NCBI GenBank assembly: GCA_015065805.1
Contig: SVPN01000018.1
Span: 1-38,736 of the forward strand
DNA length: 38,736 nucleotides
From: Oscillospiraceae bacterium
GTDB lineage: Bacteria > Bacillota > Clostridia > Oscillospirales > Acutalibacteraceae
Direction: 5' to 3'
The first letter of the stretch is position 1, and the number at the start of each line of letters is the position of its first letter. The translations under genes and the position numbers were made by a program. Below the pieces are notes generated by a model, which was given only the letters and a program-made list of their open reading frames with translations, searched no databases and was not told the origin of the DNA. Positions 6,930 to 15,197 of the stretch are shown here, piece by piece.

Positions 6930-7424
6930 TTACCCCCTTTTGTCCGCTTTGTCAAGATATCGCTTTTCCAACCGCCGCAGAGTCTCATCGGGGAGAAGCG
7001 GTGCTGTCGGCGGTCGGACGGCATCCGTGTGCAGAAGTACGCGATGACACGGCACAACGATATACAACGGGTTGTTCCGACAGACGGTTTCAACAGCCCG
7101 CACGGCGTGCGGTTTGCCGATCGTTTCGGCGATATCGTCAGAGGAGACGGTCTGTCCGTAGGGGATGGATTGCACGGCGGCAAATACCTCTCGCTGAAAC
7201 GGCAAAAAGCGCACGGGGATTTCGTACTCGAAGGCGGTCGTTTTGCCGCTCAGATAGGACATCAGCGCCCGGGCACTGCGCTGTAAAAGCGGGTGCTTGT
7301 CGTTGCGTAGGGCGGTGGAAACGTGAGGACGCTCGGTGCCGATGCGCACGATGCGGTCGCGATCCGCCGTGATATACAGATCGCACAACGAGCTTCGCAC
7401 GATGGTATAGCGTTTTGTAATCAT
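6930..7424 (-). CDS. ogt: Methylated-DNA-protein-cysteine methyltransferase, Ogt/MGMT type, divergent C-terminus
   Basis: This 164-residue suicide repair protein would transfer alkyl groups from O6-alkylguanine or O4-alkylthymine to its own cysteine. The start at 7424 is preceded by AAGGAG with an 8-nt spacer; an upstream start near 7511 has no such site. The DNA-binding/catalytic domain begins near FQREVFAAVQSIPYGQTVSS (about 76-95). The acceptor Cys126 lies in VVPCHRV. After PCHRV, the usual GGxxxK segment that completes the active-site lid is replaced by an unrelated Pro/Leu-rich stretch ending in LRRLEKRYL. The RAVG motif reads RAVE. The family call is firm; full repair activity is less certain. 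Confidence 0.85.
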   Translation of the reverse strand: MITKRYTIVRSSLCDLYITADRDRIVRIGTERPHVSTALRNDKHPLLQRSARALMSYLSGKTTAFEYEIPVRFLPFQREVFAAVQSIPYGQTVSSDDIAETIGKPHAVRAVETVCRNNPLYIVVPCHRVLLHTDAVRPPTAPLLPDETLRRLEKRYLDKADKRG

Positions 7425-7546
7425 CAGGTCACTCCTTATATTTGTATCGCATATACTGAAAACGTACAGCGTTTTTCTTATCGCGTGATTAGGATGTGCA
7501 CCTTGGGGCAAACTATGATTGCAAAAAGCAAAAAAGGGCGTGATGA

Positions 7547-7912
7547 TTGACCGTGAAGGTACAACGTGGTGATATTTACTATGCGGATCTGAGTCCCGTG
7601 GTCGGATCGGAGCAGGGCGGTGTGCGTCCCGTATTGATCGTGCAAAACGATGTCGGTAACCGCTTTTCTCCGACGGTGATCGCCGCGGCGATCACCAGTC
7701 AGAGAGATAAAGCACCGCTTCCGACGCATATTCACGTGCATTCGGGTGAGAACGGACTGGCAAAGGATTCCATTGTCCTTCTTGAGCAGATCCGTACATT
7801 GGATAAAAAGCGTTTGCGTGAGCATATGGGGCATCTGGATGAGCAGGCAATGGCACAGGTGAACCGCGCTTTGCAGATCAGCTTCGGATTGCAGACCGAC
7901 CGCACCGTATAA
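7547..7912 (+). CDS. MazF/PemK-family mRNA interferase (EndoA-like), no antitoxin beside it
   Basis: This 121-residue protein has the full MazF fold signature: [19 protein letters not shown] near the N-terminus, RPVLIVQND, the conserved arginine and threonine surroundings (AAAITSQ), and ENGLAKDS. MazF enzymes cut single-stranded RNA at short sequences and are normally held by a MazE or EndoAI antitoxin. I chose the TTG at 7547 because AAGGG lies 8 nt upstream; GTG at 7553 is the alternative. No MazE-like gene is found on either side: upstream is the divergent ogt-type gene and downstream a terminator. Clostridial ndoA genes are sometimes solitary next to alr, but alr is not here. Confidence 0.93.
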   Translation: MTVKVQRGDIYYADLSPVVGSEQGGVRPVLIVQNDVGNRFSPTVIAAAITSQRDKAPLPTHIHVHSGENGLAKDSIVLLEQIRTLDKKRLREHMGHLDEQAMAQVNRALQISFGLQTDRTV

Positions 7913-7916
7913 AAAC

Positions 7917-7945
7917 AACCGCTTCCTTGACGGGAAGCGGTTTTT
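7917..7945 (+). terminator. Terminator after the MazF gene
   Basis: Positions 7917-7926 pair with 7933-7942 (10 bp, loop TTGACG), followed by a T run to 7945. The hairpin begins 4 nt after the stop codon. Confidence 0.9.
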
Positions 7946-8016
7946 GTATTACAATGGATTTCAAATAAGCATCACATTGGGATGGTAAACTATAAAAAAT
8001 AAAAGGAGGGGATCGT

Positions 8017-8691
8017 ATGGCACATATCCTGATTGCAGATGATGAACCGCGCGTGTGCGACCTTATTGAAAAGTATGCGGTGTTCAGCGGTTTTACGGTC
8101 ACCAAGGCGACAAACGGTGAAGAGGCGGTGAACTATTGCCGACAGACGGCATTCGATCTGGTGATCATGGATGTAATGATGCCCAAGTTAGACGGCTTTT
8201 CGGCGTGTCGGGAGATCCGCTCGTTTTGCGATGTCCCGATCCTGATGCTGTCCGCGCGCGGTGAGGAATACGACCGTATCCGCGGCTTTGAGATCGGTGT
8301 GGACGATTATGTTGTCAAGCCGTTCTCGCCGCGCGAGCTGATGCTTCGTGCGGACGCGATCCTCAAGCGTTACCGCCGCGAGCAGATCGCTTCGGATATG
8401 TTCACCTATGAGGGCCTGACCATTGATTTCACGGCGTTGACCGTGACCGTTGACGGTCAGCGCGTGGAGCTGTCCCCGAAGGAGCGGGAACTGTTGTTTT
8501 ATTTGGTGAAAAACAAAAACATTGCGCTGACACGTGAAAAATTGCTGACGCACGTGTGGGGATACGATTTTTACGGCGATGACCGTACGCTTGACACCCA
8601 CATTAAATTGCTTCGCAAAAGCCTGAAAGATTACAGCCGTCTGGTCGTGACGGTACGGGGAGTGGGGTATCGCTTTGAGATCCAAACATAA
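8017..8691 (+). CDS. OmpR/PhoB-family response regulator
   Basis: This 224-residue regulator has an N-terminal receiver domain with the acidic pocket DDE (8-10), phospho-acceptor Asp52 (MDVMMPKLDG), Ser79 and Lys101. A C-terminal winged helix (about 130-222) contains LSPKERELLFYLV and the family-typical DTHIKLLRKSL and RGVGYRFE. GGAGG lies 10 nt before the ATG. It overlaps the kinase gene by 17 nt, so the two are translated together and form a cognate pair. The target regulon is unknown. The nearest candidates are the antiporter gene downstream or envelope genes. The leader has no convincing promoter that I can see. Confidence 0.95.
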   Translation: MAHILIADDEPRVCDLIEKYAVFSGFTVTKATNGEEAVNYCRQTAFDLVIMDVMMPKLDGFSACREIRSFCDVPILMLSARGEEYDRIRGFEIGVDDYVVKPFSPRELMLRADAILKRYRREQIASDMFTYEGLTIDFTALTVTVDGQRVELSPKERELLFYLVKNKNIALTREKLLTHVWGYDFYGDDRTLDTHIKLLRKSLKDYSRLVVTVRGVGYRFEIQT

Positions 8692-10147
8692 ACCGCGTAT
8701 CCGTACGCGATTGATCTGGTCACTGTCGAGCTTTGTGGTCATCGGTCTGTTGTTACTGTTTGTATTTCAGTCGTTTTTTCTGGACGATTGGTATGAGATT
8801 GGCACGGTGCGCACGGTGAAGAGTGCCGTGAAGGATATCGTGGCACAGTTGCCCGAAGGGGATATCCGTGAACAGGCGGACTATTGGCATATGCGCGAGG
8901 GGTGTGACATTTTTACGGTGGATGCACTCGGACAAATCACGTATGCGCGCGGCTTCGAAGCAGAACTGTTCGGCATCAGCAAGGGCGAATTGCTGGCGTG
9001 GTATGACATCGCCGAAAAACAAAACGGTGAGGTATTCCAAAAGTTACAGATCGATTTCAAACGCAATCAGGGAAATGCTCAGAAGCCTCCCGAACGTAAG
9101 CCGGGCGGGAATGAGTCACCGAAACCCGTAAGACGTTCGTGGTTCGGCGGTGAAGCGGCACAAAGCGTGATATACGGTATGCTGGCGGAGGACGGGCGGC
9201 TTGTGATGGCGATGTCGGTGCTGACACCTGTGGATGCCGCTGTCCGTGTGTTGCAGATGCAGACGGTGATTGCGACGGTGGTGTTTGTCGCGATGGCGGT
9301 ATTGCTGGCACTGTTTATGGCGAAGTATATCGCGTCTCCCATCGTGCATATCAATCGTGCGGCAAAGACGCTTTCGGGCGGCGAGTATCAGCCGCCTCCG
9401 GAAGGCAGTTACCGCGAGGTTGAGGAGCTGCGGGAAACGCTGTCCGTCATCAACGGAGAGTTGCGCAAGAGCGAACAGCTTCAGCGCGATCTGATCGCCA
9501 ACGTATCGCACGATATGCGTACACCGCTGACGATGATCATCGGTTACAGCGAAGCCATCCGCGATCTGCCCGGAGAAGATTCCGCCGAAAACATTCAGGT
9601 GGTGATCGATGAGGCGGAGCGGTTGACCCATCTTGTCAACGATGTGCTCGATTTGTCTAAACTGCAATCGGGTGTGGAGCTGTTTGAAACAGCACCTGTA
9701 CCGCTGACGGAGCTTTTGAAGGATACGGTGTCCCGTGTGAGCACGATGGTACAGCCGCAAGGCTTTACGGTCGTTTTGGAAACCGAAGAGGAAGCAACGG
9801 TGTCAGCGGACGATGTGCGGCTTTCGCAAATTATATATAATCTGCTGTTGAATGCACTGGCGCATACAGGGGAGGATCAGCGCGTTGTCGTGCGACAGAC
9901 GACGGAGAACGGGACTGTTCGCGTCAGCTTCACGGACAGCGGCAGAGGTATCCCCGAAGAAGAGCTCTCCAACATCTGGCTTCGGTATTATCAGGTGCAC
10001 AGCCACGACCGTCGCAGTAAAACGATGAACAGCGGACTCGGACTGTCCATCGTGTATGCACTTGTGCAACGCCACGGCGGAATATGCGGTGTGGAGAGTG
10101 AGATCGGAAAGGGCAGTACCTTCTGGTTTGAGTTGCCGCTACTGTAA
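8675..10147 (+). CDS. Membrane sensor histidine kinase
   Basis: This 490-residue kinase has helix 1 at about 14-34, an extracellular sensor of about 160 residues, helix 2 at about 197-217 and a HAMP segment at about 218-265. The HisKA domain has phospho-acceptor His279 in NVSHDMRTPL. A HATPase domain follows with the N-box NLLLNALAH, the G1 box DSGRGIP, and GLGLSI. The start is a TTG at 8675 inside the regulator gene, preceded by a GGGGAG-like site; later starts would cut into helix 1. The sensor has a Pro/Lys/Arg-rich patch at about 137-155 (KPPERKPGG...KPVRRSW), which may lie near the membrane surface. The signal is unknown. It ends in a 9-nt convergent overlap with a small minus-strand gene. 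Confidence 0.94.
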   Translation: MRSKHKPRIRTRLIWSLSSFVVIGLLLLFVFQSFFLDDWYEIGTVRTVKSAVKDIVAQLPEGDIREQADYWHMREGCDIFTVDALGQITYARGFEAELFGISKGELLAWYDIAEKQNGEVFQKLQIDFKRNQGNAQKPPERKPGGNESPKPVRRSWFGGEAAQSVIYGMLAEDGRLVMAMSVLTPVDAAVRVLQMQTVIATVVFVAMAVLLALFMAKYIASPIVHINRAAKTLSGGEYQPPPEGSYREVEELRETLSVINGELRKSEQLQRDLIANVSHDMRTPLTMIIGYSEAIRDLPGEDSAENIQVVIDEAERLTHLVNDVLDLSKLQSGVELFETAPVPLTELLKDTVSRVSTMVQPQGFTVVLETEEEATVSADDVRLSQIIYNLLLNALAHTGEDQRVVVRQTTENGTVRVSFTDSGRGIPEEELSNIWLRYYQVHSHDRRSKTMNSGLGLSIVYALVQRHGGICGVESEIGKGSTFWFELPLL

Positions 10148-10303
10148 ATAGTGCTTGCGGCTTTTGATTTCGAGCTTCTGCAATTCTCCGGCATAAAACC
10201 GCAATGCCTGTTCAAGGTTTCGACGTTCTTTTTCACAGGATGCTTCGGAAAGCTTGGAGGACAGGTACAGCAGATGCTGTAACAGATATTGGCGTTCACT
10301 CAT
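10139..10303 (-). CDS. Small helical protein of unknown function
   Basis: This 54-residue protein begins MSERQYLLQ at 10303 and has a strong AAAGGAGG site 7 nt upstream, which makes it more credible than a chance frame. It is almost entirely predicted helix, with leucines and many Glu/Lys/Arg residues, so a short coiled coil is likely. There is no signal peptide or membrane segment. Its 3' end overlaps the histidine kinase 3' end by 9 nt in convergent orientation, so the transcripts could form antisense pairs. I do not recognise the family. Confidence 0.6.
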   Translation of the reverse strand: MSERQYLLQHLLYLSSKLSEASCEKERRNLEQALRFYAGELQKLEIKSRKHYLQ

Positions 10304-10416
10304 ACGTTCGCCTCCTTTTTGCTCATTGTGCGTAAGTTTCGCTACAGTATGCGCAAGCATTGCGTAAAATTTTCGTAAACCATTTTGAAATCGGTATAAA
10401 GGTTTCAAGGCTGTAA

Positions 10417-10445
10417 TTGACAGCAAATGCAAATCTTGGTATACT
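10417..10445 (+). promoter_or_regulatory. Promoter of the antiporter gene
   Basis: TTGACA (10417-10422) and TATACT (10440-10445) are separated by 17 bp. The start would fall near 10452, leaving a short leader before the AAAGGAG site and the ATG at 10480. Confidence 0.85.
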
Positions 10446-10479
10446 ATTTAGTGGAGTTTTTGCGAAAGGAGACGGGTGC

Positions 10480-11511
10480 ATGAGTCTTCCCGTTATATTT
10501 GTGCTGTATTTTATCTCTGCGGCGGTGCTGGTGTACTTTTCCATCAAATGCGCAGATTATGTAGATTTGTTGGACAAGAAAACCGATATTTCGGGTGCGT
10601 TTATCGGCGGTGTGATTTTAGCGGCGGTAACCTCGCTTCCCGAACTGGTCACCAGTCTTTCCGCTGTATTTGTGGTGAAAAACCCGGGATTGATCATCGG
10701 CAACGTGCTGGGAAGCAACATCTTTAATCTGTGTATTTTCGGCGGTGCCATCCTTCTTTGTGCAAAGGCGTTTTCTACGTGCAAGATCGGCAAAGCTCAC
10801 GTGATGACGTTGCTGTGTACCTTAGCCGCGTGTGCGATGATGGCGCTGGTTTTCTGGATCAACAACGGCGATACGGCGTTCGGTCAGATCCCGGTTGTCA
10901 ACCTGAATGCATTTTCGTTCCTGATTTTAGTGGTGTACTTCATCTCATTCCGTTTTCTGTCCAACGATGACAGTGAAAACGACGAAGAGGACACCTCACC
11001 GCTGACCGTCAGGCAGATCGTCATCCGTTTTATTCTGATGGCCATCGGCCTTGTGGGAATGAGCATCGTCGTGACGGCTCTCACCGACAAACTGCAGACC
11101 GAACTTCGTTTGGATGAATCGCTGGCAGGCGCTTTGTTCCTCGGCGTGGCAACCTCGCTTCCCGAACTGACCTCCAGCATTGCGCTGATCCGCCGCAGGA
11201 ATTTTAATGCGATGGTCGGCAATGTGGTCGGAAGCAATATGTTCAATTTCACGATTTTCAGCATTGTGGATATTTTCTCGGGTCACGTGATCTATCCTGC
11301 GGCATCAACGGTTTCGTTGCAGACGAAGAATATGCTGGTGTTCGGTGTGCTGTCCACAGTTCTGACAATGGCGGCGATCCTCCTGCAATCGAAGATGAAG
11401 TCTGCGCCTAAGCAAAGCGGTGGATTGACGGTGACCTATGCCGGGATCGGCGCATTGATTTTAGGTAGCTATCTGGTGGCGCTTGTGTTGCCGTTTTCGC
11501 TGATCGGCTGA
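10480..11511 (+). CDS. Sodium/calcium exchanger family membrane protein (CaCA, YrbG-like)
   Basis: This 343-residue protein has about ten membrane helices arranged as two inverted homologous halves. Each half carries the ion-binding alpha repeat: GGVILAAVTSLPELVTS (about 40-56), with NVLGSNIFN after it, and FLGVATSLPELTSS in the second half, followed by NVVGSNMFNF. The Ser/Thr-x-Pro-Glu residues coordinate Ca2+ and Na+ in this superfamily, so Ca2+/Na+(H+) antiport is inferred. An acidic loop (SENDEEDTS, about residues 166-174) joins the halves. The start at 10480 has AAAGGAG before it; an earlier in-frame TTG is the -35 box of the promoter and is not a start. Confidence 0.93.
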   Translation: MSLPVIFVLYFISAAVLVYFSIKCADYVDLLDKKTDISGAFIGGVILAAVTSLPELVTSLSAVFVVKNPGLIIGNVLGSNIFNLCIFGGAILLCAKAFSTCKIGKAHVMTLLCTLAACAMMALVFWINNGDTAFGQIPVVNLNAFSFLILVVYFISFRFLSNDDSENDEEDTSPLTVRQIVIRFILMAIGLVGMSIVVTALTDKLQTELRLDESLAGALFLGVATSLPELTSSIALIRRRNFNAMVGNVVGSNMFNFTIFSIVDIFSGHVIYPAASTVSLQTKNMLVFGVLSTVLTMAAILLQSKMKSAPKQSGGLTVTYAGIGALILGSYLVALVLPFSLIG

Positions 11512-11529
11512 AAAATAAATACAAATAAA

Positions 11530-11562
11530 ATCCCGCCAATGTGTGAATCACATTGGCGGGAT
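11530..11562. terminator. Shared convergent terminator
   Basis: Positions 11530-11543 pair with 11549-11562 (14 bp, loop TGAAT). A TTTT run on the right and AAAA on the left let it end both the antiporter transcript and the converging dehydrogenase transcript. Confidence 0.88.
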
Positions 11563-11578
11563 CGTTTTATTATACGGA

Positions 11579-12646
11579 TCAGTCGTCGAAGGAGACCTCG
11601 TGACCGGACTCGGAGGAGTCATAGATCGCCTGCATCGTGCGGGCGGTGATGACGACCGTGTCGATGTGGGAAGCAAGCTTCTCACCGGTCTGCACGCAGG
11701 AAACAAACGCGTTGATCTCTTCCTGGAACATATCCTTAGTCTGGAAGGACGGTGCCATATCGTACAGCATACCGTTCTTCACGCCGTACAGACGGAAGTC
11801 GCCGCCGTACTGCAGACGCACACCGGCTTTGTCGCCGAGGAAATCGATGTACATCTCGCCGACACCGATGTTCTGCGCCCAGGCACCGTTGAGGGTGATG
11901 GTCGGGCCTTCGGTGCGGATCATTGCAGTGACAAAATCATCGACATCGTAGGTGCCGTCGAAGTCAGCCGAAATGGACGACCACATATTGACATACGCAT
12001 AGTCCTTGATGTTCTTGCCGAGCTTGCAGTAGGCTTTACCCGAAACGGTCTTTGCCGCGGGATCGCCCGTGCAGTACATGATCAGATCGAGGAAGTGCAC
12101 GCCCCAGTCAATGAGCACGCCGCCGCCTGCAATCGCCTTCTGAGTGAAGGGACCGCCGATGCCGGGGATGGAGCGATGAGCACGGAACGAGCCGTACACG
12201 TGGTACACCTCGCCGAGGTCACCGTTGTCGATGAGCTCCTTGATGCGGTTGACAGCGCTGTTGAAGCGGTTGACAACACCGATGTTGAGGATCATACCGG
12301 TCTCGTGCTGAACCTTCTGCATCTCCAGCACTTCCGCATAGGTGCGGGCGGCAGGCTTCTCACAGAGAACGTGCTTGCCGGCGCGCATCGCGTCGATGGA
12401 GATGGTGGGGTGCATATCGTTCGGGGTGCAGACGGAAACCGCTACGACCTCGGGATCGGCAAGAGCCTCGTGATAATCCACGATGGCGGTGCCGCAGCCG
12501 TATTTTTCAACTGCCGCTTCTGCACGCTCGGGGATGATGTCGCAGAAATACTTGATTTCGGCATCGGGGCAGTTCATATAGGACGGGATGTGCGCGTTGT
12601 TGGCGATCGTACCGCAACCGATGACCGCCACTTTGATCTTACTCAT
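11579..12646 (-). CDS. Gfo/Idh/MocA-family NAD(P)-dependent dehydrogenase
   Basis: This 355-residue protein has an N-terminal Rossmann fold (VAVIGCGTIANNAHIP, residues 6-21), the conserved EKP (96-98) that contacts nicotinamide and substrate, and a C-terminal alpha/beta substrate domain containing GGGVLIDWGVHFLDLI. Members oxidise or reduce sugars, inositols or sugar derivatives. The exact substrate cannot be read from the sequence. It is the second gene of a two-gene minus-strand unit, 27 nt after a xylose-isomerase-like barrel protein. That pairing is common in inositol and ketosugar catabolism. Oxidation of a sugar followed by isomerisation or epimerisation is therefore a reasonable inference. 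Confidence 0.93.
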   Translation of the reverse strand: MSKIKVAVIGCGTIANNAHIPSYMNCPDAEIKYFCDIIPERAEAAVEKYGCGTAIVDYHEALADPEVVAVSVCTPNDMHPTISIDAMRAGKHVLCEKPAARTYAEVLEMQKVQHETGMILNIGVVNRFNSAVNRIKELIDNGDLGEVYHVYGSFRAHRSIPGIGGPFTQKAIAGGGVLIDWGVHFLDLIMYCTGDPAAKTVSGKAYCKLGKNIKDYAYVNMWSSISADFDGTYDVDDFVTAMIRTEGPTITLNGAWAQNIGVGEMYIDFLGDKAGVRLQYGGDFRLYGVKNGMLYDMAPSFQTKDMFQEEINAFVSCVQTGEKLASHIDTVVITARTMQAIYDSSESGHEVSFDD

Positions 12647-12673
12647 AACTTCAAGTCCTCCTGTTATTGGTTT

Positions 12674-13528
12674 TTACATTTTGGAACGGAGCAGATCGAT
12701 CGCCAGCTGAATATCCGCAACGGGATCGGGGCCTGCTTCACGTTCGATTGTCAGATAGCCGTTGTAGCCGATCTCGCGAAGCGCATTCAGATATGCGTCG
12801 AAATCGACCTTGCCTTCGCCCAGCGGGGTCTCTAAGAAGTAGTCTGCCAGGTGAAGGTCTTCGATACCGCCGTCCGCAAAGAAATCGTAAATGACCTGCG
12901 GATCGGTCTTCTTGAGCATCACGCCGTCTTTTGCGTGGGTATGAACAATGTAGTCTTTGAGGATGTACACGGCTTCCACGGGATCCTGATCGGTCACCAT
13001 CACGAAGTTGGCGGGATCAAGGTTGACGCCCATACCGTTGCAACCGAGGCTGTCCAGAAATTCCTTGAGAACGATCGCTTTTTCGGGACCCGTCTCAATG
13101 GCAAAGCGCATACCGCGCTCCTGCGCGTACAGACCGATCTCGCGGCACGCATCCTGCATTACCTTGTAGCGTTCGCAGGTCTTGTCCTCGGGAATGACAC
13201 CGATGTGGGTGGTCAGCGCGACTGCACCCAGCTCGTGTGCGATGTCCACGATGCGCTTGGTGGTGAGGATCTTTTGCGGATTTTCGTCCGCTTTGGCGTA
13301 GCCGTGACCGCCGAGATCCGCGCACACAGCGGAGATCTCCATCTCGTTGTCGGCGAGGATCTTCTTGACCTCAGCGATCTTTTCGGGGGTCATATTGTCG
13401 GGAGCAAGCTCGCCCTCGACCATATACATCTGCACACCGTCCGCACCCAGCGAACGGGCGATTTCGACACCTTCCTTGAAATCCTTGCGGAAGCTGTCCA
13501 CAATGATACCCAGTTTAAAATCTTTCAT
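12674..13528 (-). CDS. Sugar phosphate isomerase/epimerase family TIM-barrel protein
   Basis: This 284-residue protein has the AP endonuclease 2/xylose-isomerase-like barrel: GVQMYM early, AVCADLGGHG, THIGVIPED, FAIETGP, GVNLDPANFVM, VHTHAKD and LTIEREAG. The Glu, Asp, His and Glu residues that bind a divalent metal in this fold are present at the strand ends. Relatives include sugar and inosose isomerases, epimerases and dehydratases. It shares a promoter (13603-13631) with the following Gfo/Idh/MocA gene and probably acts on the same sugar. Substrate specificity cannot be assigned. No transporter or regulator of that sugar is adjacent. Confidence 0.9.
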   Translation of the reverse strand: MKDFKLGIIVDSFRKDFKEGVEIARSLGADGVQMYMVEGELAPDNMTPEKIAEVKKILADNEMEISAVCADLGGHGYAKADENPQKILTTKRIVDIAHELGAVALTTHIGVIPEDKTCERYKVMQDACREIGLYAQERGMRFAIETGPEKAIVLKEFLDSLGCNGMGVNLDPANFVMVTDQDPVEAVYILKDYIVHTHAKDGVMLKKTDPQVIYDFFADGGIEDLHLADYFLETPLGEGKVDFDAYLNALREIGYNGYLTIEREAGPDPVADIQLAIDLLRSKM

Positions 13529-13602
13529 TCGTTTTCAGTCCTTTCACAGACAGGAAATCGCGCAGAAACCTGCGTGTGGCACAGCACGCCGTACCTCCTT
13601 AT

Positions 13603-13631
13603 ATTGTAAACAATCCGAGAGCGTTTGTAAA
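13603..13631 (-). promoter_or_regulatory. Promoter of the TIM-barrel/dehydrogenase unit
   Basis: On the reverse strand, TTTACA (13631-13626) and TACAAT (13608-13603) are separated by 17 bp. The leader of about 68 nt contains only a weak 5-bp hairpin near 13569-13582. Confidence 0.78.
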
Positions 13632-13696
13632 CCCTTTTTCGTCGAAAAAATGTGGTTTTTTTATGCTTGAAATGCACAGAATTCTTCGAAAAACAG

Positions 13697-13725
13697 TTGC
13701 GAAGTGTGCAGGGATTTGTTATAAT
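13697..13725 (+). promoter_or_regulatory. Promoter of the thyX unit
   Basis: TTGCGA (13697-13702) and TATAAT (13720-13725) are separated by 17 bp. The predicted start near 13732 leaves about 29 nt before the thyX start codon. Confidence 0.82.
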
Positions 13726-13760
13726 AATATGGAAAAGTATTGATATGGGAGGTTTTTGCT

Positions 13761-14522
13761 TTGAACGTGACCCTGATTGCGCACACACCCGATCCCGAAA
13801 AGGTCGTTGCCGCCGCGGCGAAGCTGTGCTACAGCAGCAGTGATGTGCAGACCCTGATGGACAACCTGACTCCCGAAAAGGTGGAAAGCTTTGTTCAGCT
13901 TCTTGCCTCCTACGGACACGAAAGCCCCGTCGAGCACGTGACCTTTACGTTCGGCATCGAGGGGGTGTCCCGTGCCTGCACGCATCAGCTGGTGCGCCAT
14001 CGCATCGCATCCTACAGTCAGAAAAGCCAGCGCTATGTCAGCGAAAAGGGCTTTGAATATGTGACGCCGCCCGCGATCGCCGCCGATGCCAAGGCACTTG
14101 CCCGCTATAAGGCGGCAATGGCGCAGATGAACGATGCTTATAACGAGATCGCCGACCTGCTGGAGGCGTCTCACTACGAAGCACTTACGGCAAGCGGCAA
14201 AAGCGAAGCGGATGCCGCCAGAGCCGCACGGAAAGCGGCAATCGAGGATGCGCGTTTTGTGCTCCCGAACGGTTGTGAAACCAAAATTATCGTGACGATG
14301 AATGCGCGTTCACTGATGAATTTCTTCCATCACCGTTGCTGTAACCGTGCCCAGTGGGAGATCCGCGATGTGGCGCAGGAAATGCTGCGTCTTTGCCGTG
14401 AGGTTGCCCCTGCACTGTTTTCACACGCAGGCCCGTCCTGCCTGAACGGGCCGTGCCCTGAGGGCGCGATGACCTGCGGTCGCATCAAAGAAATGCGCGA
14501 AAAATACAAAGTGACGCTGTGA
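13761..14522 (+). CDS. thyX: FAD-dependent thymidylate synthase ThyX
   Basis: ThyX methylates dUMP to dTMP with methylene-tetrahydrofolate and reduced flavin, releasing tetrahydrofolate rather than dihydrofolate. The 253-residue protein carries the signature RHRxxSxxxxSxR as RHRIASYSQKSQR (79-91). FFHHRCCNRAQWEIR near residue 195 forms the second conserved dUMP/FAD region. The TTG at 13761 is chosen: GGGAGG lies 8 nt upstream at 13747-13752. An earlier in-frame TTG at 13740 would place that site inside the gene. It is the first gene of a seven-gene unit, followed 12 nt later by dTMP kinase, the next enzyme of the pathway. Confidence 0.95.
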   Translation: MNVTLIAHTPDPEKVVAAAAKLCYSSSDVQTLMDNLTPEKVESFVQLLASYGHESPVEHVTFTFGIEGVSRACTHQLVRHRIASYSQKSQRYVSEKGFEYVTPPAIAADAKALARYKAAMAQMNDAYNEIADLLEASHYEALTASGKSEADAARAARKAAIEDARFVLPNGCETKIIVTMNARSLMNFFHHRCCNRAQWEIRDVAQEMLRLCREVAPALFSHAGPSCLNGPCPEGAMTCGRIKEMREKYKVTL

Positions 14523-14534
14523 GGAGGAGATCCG

Positions 14535-15197
14535 ATGGGAAAGCTGATCGTTCTTGACGGATTGGACGGAAGCGGCAAAAGCACCCAACTGGAAGCGGTT
14601 GACCGCTGGATGACCGCTCAGGGCATTGCCCACAAGATCATTTCATTCCCCGACTATGAGCAACCGTCGTCTGTGCTGGTACGCCAGTATCTGGCGGGTG
14701 AGTTCGGCGGTACTCCTGCCGCTGTCAACGCGTATGCCGCTTCGTCGTTTTATGCGGTGGATCGCTATGCGAGCTTCAAGCGTTTCTGGCAGGAGGACTA
14801 TGAAAACGGCACGGTGATCCTTGCCGCCCGTTATACGACCTCCAACGCGATTCATCAGATGTCCAAGCTCCCGAAAGAGGAGTGGGACAGCTATCTGGAC
14901 TGGTTGCCCGATTACGAATACCGTCTGCTGGGACTTCCTGCCCCCGATTTAGTGCTGTTTTTAGATATGCCGCCCGAGGTGTCGCAAAAGCTGATGACCT
15001 CGCGCTATGAAGGCGACGAGACCAAAAAGGATATTCACGAGCGTGACCGCTCGTATTTGCTGACCTGCCGTGAGGCGGCACTGTACGCCGCACAGCACGA
15101 CAACTGGTCGGTGGTGCCGTGCGCACAGGGGGATGAACCGCGTACCATCGCGGACATCACCGCTTCGCTGACGGCGTTGATGGAGCGCGTGCTGTGA
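14535..15197 (+). CDS. tmk: Thymidylate kinase
   Basis: This kinase converts dTMP to dTDP with ATP. The 220-residue protein opens with a P-loop GLDGSGKST (9-17). The dTMP-binding region is FPDY (39-42) followed by a YAASSFYAVDRY segment (about 68-79). The 'DR' equivalent is ILAARYTTSNAIHQ, and a lid segment lies near RYEGDETKKDIHERD. It directly follows thyX, so synthesis and phosphorylation of dTMP are made together. The lid and length are slightly larger than in the E. coli enzyme, as is usual for the Firmicute 'thymidylate kinase-like' branch. Confidence 0.92.
   Translation: MGKLIVLDGLDGSGKSTQLEAVDRWMTAQGIAHKIISFPDYEQPSSVLVRQYLAGEFGGTPAAVNAYAASSFYAVDRYASFKRFWQEDYENGTVILAARYTTSNAIHQMSKLPKEEWDSYLDWLPDYEYRLLGLPAPDLVLFLDMPPEVSQKLMTSRYEGDETKKDIHERDRSYLLTCREAALYAAQHDNWSVVPCAQGDEPRTIADITASLTALMERVL

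Noticed and set aside
7323-7550. Small upstream frame overlapping the MazF start as a possible antitoxin
   Set aside because: Most of it is antisense to the ogt-type gene. Only its last 11 codons are free, and they show no MazE-like features.
11543-12835. Long open frame of 430 codons on the plus strand
   Set aside because: It lies opposite the Gfo/Idh/MocA gene and extends into the opposite side of the TIM-barrel gene. The minus-strand product has clear family motifs and a ribosome binding site. The plus frame has none and reflects G+C-rich codon bias.
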